A stretch of DNA of 64,000 nt from Gimesia aquarii. GTDB taxonomy: Bacteria; Planctomycetota; Planctomycetia; Planctomycetales; Planctomycetaceae. The first letter of the stretch is position 1. The number at the start of each line of letters is the position of its first letter. The notes beneath the pieces are model-generated. The model ran no database searches and was not told the origin of the DNA. It worked only from the letters and a program-made list of their open reading frames with translations. A program made the position numbers and the translations under genes. The DNA lies in the NCBI RefSeq assembly GCF_007748175.1, contig NZ_CP037422.1:7151952-7215951 (forward strand). Reading direction: 5' to 3'. Shown piece after piece: positions 55,199 through 63,214 of this stretch.

Positions 55199-56260
55199 AT
55201 GGCTTCCAATAACTGTTCCTACTTACGATCTCTGCTTCAACTGTTTTGCTTTGCTCCGCTTCTCTGCTGTGGTTGTCAGCTCGTTCCTTATTCCACTTCG
55301 TCTTCTGTAATGAATCAGGCACCGGAAACTAAGGACTCTCAGCAGGAAAATCTTAACGTAGAAAAAACGAGTGATTCTCCTTTCAATCTGAAGGCAAATG
55401 AGCTCGTCCAGCAGGCGCTTGGTCATTATTCGAATGGTGAATTAAAACAAGCAAAAATTCTTCTGGCATCAGCTCGAGAGATAGACCCCGGTCATATTGG
55501 TACATTCGAAATCGAAGCACAGCTTTCATATGACATGGGAGATCAAAACCAGTTTCTACAGTCATTGCGCGCGATTCGTGCAGCAAGCCCACATGATTCC
55601 GAAAAACAGAGTGCCATCGGAACTCTCTTTTTTCAGGCAGGACGAACCGAGGAAGGTATTTCCTGTCTGAAACGCGCTATTGAATTAAAACCATATAATG
55701 AAGATTATGCTCTCAAATTGGCGGCATTCTATGAACAAACGGGGATGACTGACGAAGCTCAGAATGTACTCTTACGGGCTTTACACACCACGCCGGGCAG
55801 TCGTCGGCTTCCCATTGCTCTAGGTCGCGTTTGTGAAGCAAACCAGCAGTGGGACCAGGCGAGAATCTATTATGCCATGGTTGTAAATCACTTCCCCAAA
55901 AATCATGTCTGGCGGAAGCATTTTGCTCGATGTCTGTACCACTCAGAACATTATTCCGAAGCATTTGAACAATTTTCTCTCTGTCAGAAAAACGATCCAG
56001 AATCACTTTCACTTTCGGAAATGATTGCGTTTGGAGATTCAGCGCTACGCATAGGGAACCTTGAGAAGGCCCAGCACCTTTTTGATCAGATATCCGCTAA
56101 CCATAAAAGTCAATTACTCCACGTGGAAATATTACGAGGATTATGTGCGATAAACCGCGGTCAGAATATCAGTGCAAAAACCATTATCGATACAGCCCGT
56201 ACAAAGTGGCCTACTGACCCCACTCTATTGCAAGTCGCATCCTTGCTGCCCGCTCAATAG
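55199..56260 (+). CDS. TPR-repeat lipoprotein, candidate pilotin or secretin partner
   Basis: The 353-residue product starts two bases after the secretin stop. A hydrophobic N-terminus (SLLQLFCFAPLLCCGC, lipidation probably at Cys26) suggests a lipoprotein, though the lipobox is not canonical at -3. TPR repeats follow: ANELVQQALGHYSNGELKQAKILLASAREIDPGH, SAIGTLFFQAGRTEEGISCLKRAIELKPYNEDYALKLAAFYEQTGMTDEAQNVLLRALHTTPG, and EHYSEAFEQFSLCQKNDPESLSL. Pilotins of the PilF/PilW kind are TPR lipoproteins that place secretins, and the C-terminal extension of the neighbouring secretin has a similar helical character. The role is inferred from position. Confidence 0.78.
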   Translation: MASNNCSYLRSLLQLFCFAPLLCCGCQLVPYSTSSSVMNQAPETKDSQQENLNVEKTSDSPFNLKANELVQQALGHYSNGELKQAKILLASAREIDPGHIGTFEIEAQLSYDMGDQNQFLQSLRAIRAASPHDSEKQSAIGTLFFQAGRTEEGISCLKRAIELKPYNEDYALKLAAFYEQTGMTDEAQNVLLRALHTTPGSRRLPIALGRVCEANQQWDQARIYYAMVVNHFPKNHVWRKHFARCLYHSEHYSEAFEQFSLCQKNDPESLSLSEMIAFGDSALRIGNLEKAQHLFDQISANHKSQLLHVEILRGLCAINRGQNISAKTIIDTARTKWPTDPTLLQVASLLPAQ

Positions 56261-56285
56261 GCGAGCCCCTTGCTTAATGCAAAAC

Positions 56286-56317
56286 ATGAACAAATCAGTA
56301 CTTCTTGATTTGTTCAT
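56286..56317. repeat. Perfect 12-bp inverted repeat after the TPR lipoprotein gene
   Basis: ATGAACAAATCA (56286-56297) and TGATTTGTTCAT (56306-56317) pair perfectly around an 8-nt loop. No T-run follows. It lies 25 nt after the TPR gene stop and 174 nt before the sensor kinase gene. It may end the first transcript or be an operator. Confidence 0.75.
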
Positions 56318-56490
56318 TCCATTCTCGATTACAGAATTGGACAACCTGCATTTTGTAACCTAGATTTAGGTAGTGAGATACCTCCCTCTCTCATCGCTAG
56401 AGGTCTGAAAAGTTATCTCTTGATCTGGAAGACGTTTATGTGTTCTTCGATTTCAGTAGAACGTAAAAACTACTGAGAAAGTAATCGGCA

Positions 56491-57957
56491 ATGAAAAGCT
56501 ATAGTAAATACTGGTTCCTCGTATTGCTGCTGTTAGTAGTGAGCTGCTTAGATAGCCTCTTGATATCTACACAGTTTATGAGCCCGTTATTTGCGCTCGT
56601 AATCTCGCTGATTGCATCGTTAGCCGGTTGGTTCTGGTTGGTCAAAACAATAGAACAAGACCGCGATCAAATCGCTTCCTATTTAAGAAATCCAGACTTA
56701 ATACGCCCAGGCTTCCAGCATAAAAACTTTTTTGGAAATATTTTTGCAGAAGCAATTCAAAAAATCGAGGATTCTGATAACGATTTAGTTTCCACAAAAC
56801 AAGTTAAAACGATGCTCAAGGCCCGTTTGAATACTTCTCTCAAAAAAGAACTTCTAATGGAATCCGTGATCAAACAACTGGATTATGGAATCCTGATTTT
56901 TGACGCGCAACATGAGCTTGAATTTTCAAATCCTGCCGCTGATCCATTTCTGATGGACCAGGATGAGCAAAACCAAAACTATTCAGACTCCAGCTTGTCA
57001 CTCAGCAAAGCACTAATAAATAATGCCATTATTCCCGAGCTAGCCAAACTACTCACAAAGACGATTGAACGTAGAGACGCCACGCTTCGCAGACGAGCAG
57101 AATTCGAACTCGCATCCAATGATATTACCAGTTACTATCGAGCTGTTGCCACTAATCTCTGGGATGAAAATCAGTCAATACTGGGTACAATGATTGTCGT
57201 TGAAAATATTGGTGAAGAACAGAATGAAAAAACGAGACATGCTGAATTTGTGTCCTCAGTAGCGCATGAGTTAAAAACACCGATGTCGGGAATCAAAGCT
57301 TATGTCGAAATGCTTCTGGATGGTGACTGTGATGAACAGGAAGCACAAGAACTATACGGATTTATGAATGATCAGATTGATCGTCTCACGCGATTGGTAA
57401 ACAGCATGCTCAATCTTGCGAGAATTGAAAGTGGCGTCATTGAAATCAAACGACACGATCATGAGTTAAACGATATTTTGAAAACCGCCGCAGATGTAAT
57501 CGCCCCCAATGCAGCAGAAAAAGACATTACATTTATCACAGAATTAAGTGATCTTTATTTACCCGTGCATGTAGACAATGACATGTTAGGTCAGGCGATT
57601 ATCAATCTTTTATCGAACGCAGTTAAATATACACCTAACGGACACGAAGTACGCCTGCGGAGTCGAATGGAAGATGCTTCTGCTGTGATTGAAATTCGCG
57701 ATACAGGGATGGGTATACCGGAAAACTCCTTACCCCATATTTTTGATCGATTCTATAGAGTTCCCGAAAACAATAGTTCGGCAGCCGGGACTGGTTTGGG
57801 GCTGGCATTAGTCCACTTTATTGTTACTAATGTGCACAATGGTTCGATCTCAGTTCAGTCCAAGGTGAATGAAGGGACCTCTTTTAATATTACTATTCCG
57901 CTGGGTCACCAGGAAAAGAAAAAAGTAAGGCAGGTCGCCTCACCAGTGAATGTCTGA
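56491..57957 (+). CDS. Membrane sensor histidine kinase
   Basis: The 488-residue protein has two transmembrane segments (about 7-25 and 31-52) with a short loop, then a PAS-like region (about 120-240: LMESVIKQLDYGILIFDAQHELEFSNPAADPF). HisKA begins FVSSVAHELKTPMSGIKAYVEML with the phospho-accepting H259. HATPase_c has the N box INLLSNAVKYTP (371-382), G1 DTGMGIP (404-410), F box HIFDRFYRV and G2 GTGLGLAL (433-440), so it looks active. It is the first of four signalling genes inside the pilus locus; the response regulator follows after 58 nt. Confidence 0.95.
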   Translation: MKSYSKYWFLVLLLLVVSCLDSLLISTQFMSPLFALVISLIASLAGWFWLVKTIEQDRDQIASYLRNPDLIRPGFQHKNFFGNIFAEAIQKIEDSDNDLVSTKQVKTMLKARLNTSLKKELLMESVIKQLDYGILIFDAQHELEFSNPAADPFLMDQDEQNQNYSDSSLSLSKALINNAIIPELAKLLTKTIERRDATLRRRAEFELASNDITSYYRAVATNLWDENQSILGTMIVVENIGEEQNEKTRHAEFVSSVAHELKTPMSGIKAYVEMLLDGDCDEQEAQELYGFMNDQIDRLTRLVNSMLNLARIESGVIEIKRHDHELNDILKTAADVIAPNAAEKDITFITELSDLYLPVHVDNDMLGQAIINLLSNAVKYTPNGHEVRLRSRMEDASAVIEIRDTGMGIPENSLPHIFDRFYRVPENNSSAAGTGLGLALVHFIVTNVHNGSISVQSKVNEGTSFNITIPLGHQEKKKVRQVASPVNV

Positions 57958-58015
57958 GGAACACAGCTCAAACAAGTTCCAAGTGAAAACAGTTATTTGA
58001 CAAAGAAAGTAAAAA

Positions 58016-58405
58016 ATGGTTCCTCTCATTTATGTTTGTGATGATGATTCACATATTGTTCGAGCAATTTCAATGAAGCTCAAGAAAGCAGGTTTTGAAG
58101 TCGAAGGCTTCCGTGACGGTTTCTGTTGTTGGGAAAAAGTTCAACAACAAGCCCCGGATATGATTATCACCGATTTACAAATGCCGCGTATGAATGGCTT
58201 GGAACTCTGTGGAAAAATTCGCACTTTTCCAAGTACACAAACCATTCCTGTTACGTTATTAACCGGTAAAGGTTTTGAATTCGATCATGATGAATATATG
58301 CAAACATTAAAAATAAATAACGTCATGGTGAAGCCCTTTAGCCCCAAAAAATTATTAACACAAGTCCAAGAAAGCCTCAACATCACTAATGATGTGATTG
58401 CTTAG
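58016..58405 (+). CDS. Single-domain response regulator
   Basis: The 129-residue protein is a CheY-like receiver only: CDDDSH (D9-D11) for the acidic pocket, D53 in IITDLQMPRMNG as phospho-acceptor, T83 in LLTGKG and K106 in VKPFSP. No output domain is present, so it must act by protein contact. Its neighbours suggest it may talk to the kinase upstream and to the diguanylate cyclase or a motor component. The gene lies 36 nt before the GGDEF gene. Confidence 0.94.
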   Translation: MVPLIYVCDDDSHIVRAISMKLKKAGFEVEGFRDGFCCWEKVQQQAPDMIITDLQMPRMNGLELCGKIRTFPSTQTIPVTLLTGKGFEFDHDEYMQTLKINNVMVKPFSPKKLLTQVQESLNITNDVIA

Positions 58406-58441
58406 ACTCCCAACAATATAAACTTACTGAAAATATCTACC

Positions 58442-59944
58442 ATGCGAAATTATTATGCTGCCATCCAGTTCTGGTCCTATGCACTGTTGGTAGTTTGCCT
58501 TTGTCCGCTCGCCGTTTTGCTGGGTACGTACATGGACTGGCCACTTGGTGCAGCTCCGTTGCTACTACTCACGCTACCCACGATTCTGGCAGCAGTGTCT
58601 TCACCTCGGATCTGTTACTGGACGATTACTGTACTAGCTGTTTGCGCCTGTTTTGCTGAAATCCTTTTCAGAACCGATCTCAGTGAAGTTAACACCACTT
58701 ATCTCTTCAGCATCCTGAGCGCTGCTGTACTCGTAGGAATGACGTTATTGATTGATCTCTATATCGGCAAACTGCGAGGGACCATTTCTCAGTTTGATGC
58801 ACAAAACGATGAATTGGTTCGTCGGCTCTATGAATCCCAGAAAGAATCCACATCTAGTTTCGATAACAAAGACTCAGTTTCTGAAACAGAATCAGATGAA
58901 ACTTCTGATACGGACTCTGCAGAGAAGGATGTTAACTATCCGTTATTGTTATTGACACTGCAGGATATTGGCCGACGTATTTCTACCAACCAATCTAATG
59001 AGTCACTGATTCCTACCGTCATCAGCACTGCTAAAGCTTCTTTGCAATGTGAACATTGTCAGGTATATCTATGGGATAGCAAAGTACGTGCTCTGAAAAA
59101 TCCGCTCCCTGCTCGATCGCGTGACAAACTGGATTACCGACCCGATTCAAATCAGGGAGTTGCTGCATGGGTGATCGAGAATCGTCAGATTGTGATGCGA
59201 AACGATGCAGATCAGGACTATCGACTGAAAAGGATCTTGGAAGAAGATCCTCATATGCCGGATGCCATTGCTCCTTTGACAGTTGGTTCAGAATTAATCG
59301 GTTTGCTGATAATCGACAAGGTCGATCTTGACTCTCCTACGATTGGAAGATTGATTTATATTCTTTCGAATATCTATGCCTTGGGTATTAAGAATTCTCA
59401 GTTATTCAAACGCATTGAAGAGATGGCGAGTCGCGATGGTTTAACGGGATTGTTTAATCACGCAACCTTCCAGGAAAAACTGCAACAACTGACAAAAACA
59501 GCGGATGCACAATCGACTACGCTCAGTATCATTATGAGTGACATCGATCATTTTAAATCATTCAATGACACGTTCGGTCATCAGGCAGGAGATTTTGTTT
59601 TAAAAGAAGTAGCCCGTATCTGGAAAACAGTGATGCCGGAAAATGCTATCGTTGCTCGCTATGGTGGTGAGGAATTTATCGGTGTGCTGATTGATCACGA
59701 GTATTCACAGGCAATGCAGATTGCTGAAGACTTACGAGAAACACTGGAAAATTGTCCTATCTTGTTTGAGGGACAACAACTTCAAGTAACAGCCAGCTTT
59801 GGAGTGACTGAATATAAACATCCTGCTTCCAATACCAACGAGTTCGTTCGAATTGCAGACGAATACTTATACAAGGCCAAAGAAAACGGCAGAAATCGAG
59901 TGGTAGGAATGGCTCCAAATTCGACAAGAAAACCTAGTTCATAG
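58442..59944 (+). CDS. Membrane-bound GAF-GGDEF diguanylate cyclase
   Basis: The 500-residue protein has three to four transmembrane segments (about 10-30, 37-53, 58-76, 86-107), an acidic linker (about 138-162), a GAF domain (about 165-320, LTLQDIGRRISTNQSNESLIPTVIS) and a GGDEF domain (RDGLTGLFNHATF at 331-343, SDIDHFKSFNDTFGHQAGD 366-384, RYGGEEF at 406-412). The GGEEF catalytic site looks intact. The feedback I-site RxxD expected at 399-402 reads PENA, so product inhibition is probably absent. It makes c-di-GMP. The response regulator and the STAS gene flank it. Confidence 0.94.
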   Translation: MRNYYAAIQFWSYALLVVCLCPLAVLLGTYMDWPLGAAPLLLLTLPTILAAVSSPRICYWTITVLAVCACFAEILFRTDLSEVNTTYLFSILSAAVLVGMTLLIDLYIGKLRGTISQFDAQNDELVRRLYESQKESTSSFDNKDSVSETESDETSDTDSAEKDVNYPLLLLTLQDIGRRISTNQSNESLIPTVISTAKASLQCEHCQVYLWDSKVRALKNPLPARSRDKLDYRPDSNQGVAAWVIENRQIVMRNDADQDYRLKRILEEDPHMPDAIAPLTVGSELIGLLIIDKVDLDSPTIGRLIYILSNIYALGIKNSQLFKRIEEMASRDGLTGLFNHATFQEKLQQLTKTADAQSTTLSIIMSDIDHFKSFNDTFGHQAGDFVLKEVARIWKTVMPENAIVARYGGEEFIGVLIDHEYSQAMQIAEDLRETLENCPILFEGQQLQVTASFGVTEYKHPASNTNEFVRIADEYLYKAKENGRNRVVGMAPNSTRKPSS

Positions 59945-59955
59945 ACTCAAATACC

Positions 59956-60291
59956 ATGCAGATTACAACAGAAATTTTTGGAACTGTGTTGGTTGCTCAT
60001 ACACCAGACGAATTGACGGATGATACGTCCACAGAATTCGTGAATGCGCTTTCAGAAGCCATAAATGATCAACATTTTCAGGTTGTTCTGCAAATGGATC
60101 GTAGCGAATTGCTAGACAGTGCAGGTTTGACTGCACTACTGGATTTACAAGATTTGACTCGCGAACGAGGTGGAAATCTCAAAATTAGTGGTTTGGAAGA
60201 TCCCGGTAAAAAAATTCTGGAAATGACAAGGCTTGATCAACGATTTGATCTTTTTGACTCAGTAATTGATGCGGTTTCCAGTTTTCAATAA
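59956..60291 (+). CDS. STAS-domain protein (anti-anti-sigma-like)
   Basis: The 111-residue protein is a single STAS domain: [67 protein letters not shown]. Ser55 in LLDSAGL sits where SpoIIAA and RsbV are phosphorylated. STAS proteins normally work with a serine kinase or a membrane partner; no such kinase is seen next to it. It lies 11 nt after the diguanylate cyclase and 17 nt before pilB, so it is almost certainly co-translated. It may relay a signal from the cassette to the motor. Confidence 0.9.
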   Translation: MQITTEIFGTVLVAHTPDELTDDTSTEFVNALSEAINDQHFQVVLQMDRSELLDSAGLTALLDLQDLTRERGGNLKISGLEDPGKKILEMTRLDQRFDLFDSVIDAVSSFQ

Positions 60292-60308
60292 ATAAACTGT
60301 ACCTCGAT

Positions 60309-62057
60309 ATGAATAAAAATTCCTTATTACAGCCTAAAATGCGACTCGGTGATCTACTCATCTATAGAGGGTATATTACTCTAGAACAGTTAGAGTCTGC
60401 GCTTGAGGAGCAAACAAATGGCGATGGAAGTCAGTTATTAGGTGAATTGCTGGTCAATAATGATTATTGCACCGAGGAACAGGTTTTAGAATGTTTGGCC
60501 CTGGAGTTTCGGATTCCTTATGTCCAACTCGATAGCCGGATGTTCGACTCTAAAGTCTTTGATGAACTTCCACGCGAATTTGTGGAAAAACACACGGTAC
60601 TCCCGCTCTTTAAAGTACGAAATGTTCTAACTGTTGCCGTTGCAGAACCAACGAATGTCTTTTTAGTTGATCAACTACGAGATTTAACAAAAGCAGAAAT
60701 TCAAATTGTCGCTGCAAGCGCCAAAGAGATTCGACGTATGGTGCAAACCTATATGCCGAATACGAATGTGTTTGTGATCGATGATATCATCGATGATGCG
60801 AATGGCACCAATGTCGAACTGATTGAAGAATCTATTGATGATATCGGTTTTGATGTTGAATTTGCCGGCCAAAGTCCGATTATCAAACTGGTAAACTACA
60901 TCGTTTACAATGCTGTTCGCGAAGGCGCCAGTGATATTCACATCGAGCCTACTGAGCAGCAATTACGTGTGCGGTATCGAGTGGATGGTGTTCTGCAACA
61001 GGCGCTTGAACCACCAGTGCATTTAGCTCCCGCTGTTTCTTCTCGTATCAAAATCATGGCCAGTCTCGACATCAGTGAACGTCGTCTACCACAAGATGGT
61101 AGAATTCATGTACTCATGGAGGGACGTCCAATAGACTTACGTGTCAGTACGTTACCAATGCCCAATGGTGAAAAAGTCGTTATCCGAATTCTCGACAATC
61201 GGAGTGTCAACATTTCGTTGGAACAATTGGGATTCAGCTCAGAAGTATTAGAAAACTTCACCGAACAATTGGAAAAACCAAATGGGATTATTTTGGTAAC
61301 GGGTCCTACAGGAAGTGGAAAAAGCACCACGTTATATGCTGCTTTAAACGCTGTCAGTTCTATCGAAAAGAATGTATGTACTGTCGAAGATCCAATCGAA
61401 TATCAGCTTCCTGTTATCAATCAATTTCAAGTCAACGAAAAAATCGGGCTTTCATTTGCATCCATTCTGCGGAGCCTGTTACGCCAAGATCCTGATGTGC
61501 TCATGGTTGGTGAAATTCGAGATCAGGAAACGGGCAAAATTGCCATTCAGGCAGCGCTGACCGGTCACTTGGTGTTCAGCACGCTACATACCAACGATGC
61601 CATCTCAGCAATCACGCGCTTAATTAACATGGGTGTTGATGATTATCTAATTGGAGCAGCGGTAAACATGGTTCTTGCACAACGACTTTGTCGGAAAATT
61701 TGCCCCAAATGTAAAACACCATATGAATTACCAAAGTCAATGCAACTTGCTGTTGAGCGTGCCGGACTCGACCAGGGTGAATTTTACAAAGGTAGTGGCT
61801 GCAAACGTTGCCGAAACACAGGATTTTCAGGCAGAATCGGAGTTCATGAACTACTGACGATTGATGATCAACTACGTGAATTAATCACAACAGATCCTAC
61901 GGTGGCTACCGTGAAAGAGTATGCAAAAAACAGCGGCATGATCCCCCTGAGATACGATGCGCTCCGCAAGGCACAAGAAGGACTGACTACGATTGAGGAA
62001 GCACTTAAGGTGAGTGACGAAGCATGGGCTCCTCAAAATTCGTTGATAAATCAATAA
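60309..62057 (+). CDS. pilB: PilB/GspE assembly ATPase with MshEN c-di-GMP-binding-type domain
   Basis: The 582-residue hexameric ATPase drives pilus/pseudopilus assembly. The N-terminus (12-35) is an MshEN motif, [24 protein letters not shown], which fits the RLGxxL...I...L..AL..Q pattern known to bind c-di-GMP; a second, degenerate copy is at 43-66. Walker A is GPTGSGKST (332-340), Walker B LMVGEIRD (about 398-405), the His box is [13 protein letters not shown], and a zinc motif has C465, C468, C498 and C501. ASP box residues SDIHIEP (208-214) are present. The gene follows STAS by 17 nt and PilT by 60. Confidence 0.95.
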   Translation: MNKNSLLQPKMRLGDLLIYRGYITLEQLESALEEQTNGDGSQLLGELLVNNDYCTEEQVLECLALEFRIPYVQLDSRMFDSKVFDELPREFVEKHTVLPLFKVRNVLTVAVAEPTNVFLVDQLRDLTKAEIQIVAASAKEIRRMVQTYMPNTNVFVIDDIIDDANGTNVELIEESIDDIGFDVEFAGQSPIIKLVNYIVYNAVREGASDIHIEPTEQQLRVRYRVDGVLQQALEPPVHLAPAVSSRIKIMASLDISERRLPQDGRIHVLMEGRPIDLRVSTLPMPNGEKVVIRILDNRSVNISLEQLGFSSEVLENFTEQLEKPNGIILVTGPTGSGKSTTLYAALNAVSSIEKNVCTVEDPIEYQLPVINQFQVNEKIGLSFASILRSLLRQDPDVLMVGEIRDQETGKIAIQAALTGHLVFSTLHTNDAISAITRLINMGVDDYLIGAAVNMVLAQRLCRKICPKCKTPYELPKSMQLAVERAGLDQGEFYKGSGCKRCRNTGFSGRIGVHELLTIDDQLRELITTDPTVATVKEYAKNSGMIPLRYDALRKAQEGLTTIEEALKVSDEAWAPQNSLINQ

Positions 62058-62117
62058 AAACACTTTTTCTATACGACTGAAACCAAATACTTTAAGGTCT
62101 GAGAAAGCGACTCAAAC

Positions 62118-63188
62118 ATGGAAATAAATGACCTTTTACACGCCGCTGTTGACAGTGATGCCTCAGATATCTTGTTGGTTACTGATGCGCCTCCTATTTT
62201 TCGTATTGATGGAAAGCTGGAAACCACTGCATTGGAACCGCTTGATCCTGAAACGATCCGGGATCTTTGCGATCAGATATTGAAAGACAAACAGAAAGAG
62301 ACACTCGAAAAGCAACAAGATGTCGATTTTGCTATTACGGTTCCACGCTTAGGCCGGTTTCGTTTTAACATTCACGTACAACGTGGTTCATTAGCGGCAG
62401 CCATTCGTCGTTTCTCGAATGAAGTATGTAATTTGAGTAATTTGGAATTACCACCAATCGTCGAAGAGTTAACCCGCTTAAAATCTGGTTTGATTCTGGT
62501 GACAGGCCAAACAGGTTCCGGCAAATCCACAACTCTGGCTGGAATGATTCAAGCCATTAATGAACGGGATTCAAAACATATCATTACGCTGGAAGACCCG
62601 ATCGAATATCAATTTCAGCATAGCAAGTCGCTCATTGAGCAACGCGAAATTGGAGAGGATTGTCCCAATTTTTCTTCTGGACTGAAACATATTCTAAGAC
62701 AAGATCCTGATGTGATTCTGATTGGCGAGTTGCGAGACTTAGATACGATTCGAGTTGCCCTTCAAGCTGCAGAAACCGGACACCTGGTCTTGGCATCGCT
62801 CCACGTTTCCAGTGCCGCTGGAGTTGTTGATCGACTCGTGGAAGTCTTTCCACCGGAAGAACAATCGCAGATTCGCAGTCACCTTGCGGAATCATTACGA
62901 GCGGTGATTACTCAACAACTGTTACCCGCGGCTTTCTCCAAAGGACGGGTTGCCGCAGCAGAAATTATGGTCATTAACCGTGCGATTCAAACGAGCATTC
63001 GCGAATCAACGACTCATCTGATTCCAGGTGTGATTTCCACGAATCGACGTATGGGAATGCAAACCATGGAACAGGCCTTAAAAGATCTGTTATTAAATGG
63101 AAGAGTAGATCCAGAAATCATTGATGAACATTTGCAAGAACTACGTGGTGAATCAATCAAAGAACAATCCCAGGGGTTACTGACTTAA
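62118..63188 (+). CDS. pilT: PilT-family retraction ATPase
   Basis: The 356-residue ATPase lacks the PilB N-terminal domain and zinc insert. Key sites are DASDILLVTDAPPIFRIDGKL (14-34), Walker A GQTGSGKST (130-138), IITLEDPIEYQF, ILRQDPDVILIGELRDLDT (Walker B 199-206), TGHLVLASLHVSSAAGVVDRL and IMVINRAIQTSIRE. Its presence with PilB in one locus argues for a real type IV pilus-like retracting motor, not a strict type II secretion system. It lies 26 nt before pilC. Confidence 0.95.
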   Translation: MEINDLLHAAVDSDASDILLVTDAPPIFRIDGKLETTALEPLDPETIRDLCDQILKDKQKETLEKQQDVDFAITVPRLGRFRFNIHVQRGSLAAAIRRFSNEVCNLSNLELPPIVEELTRLKSGLILVTGQTGSGKSTTLAGMIQAINERDSKHIITLEDPIEYQFQHSKSLIEQREIGEDCPNFSSGLKHILRQDPDVILIGELRDLDTIRVALQAAETGHLVLASLHVSSAAGVVDRLVEVFPPEEQSQIRSHLAESLRAVITQQLLPAAFSKGRVAAAEIMVINRAIQTSIRESTTHLIPGVISTNRRMGMQTMEQALKDLLLNGRVDPEIIDEHLQELRGESIKEQSQGLLT

Positions 63189-63214
63189 AGTAGCGATCTA
63201 TTAAAGGCTGAATC

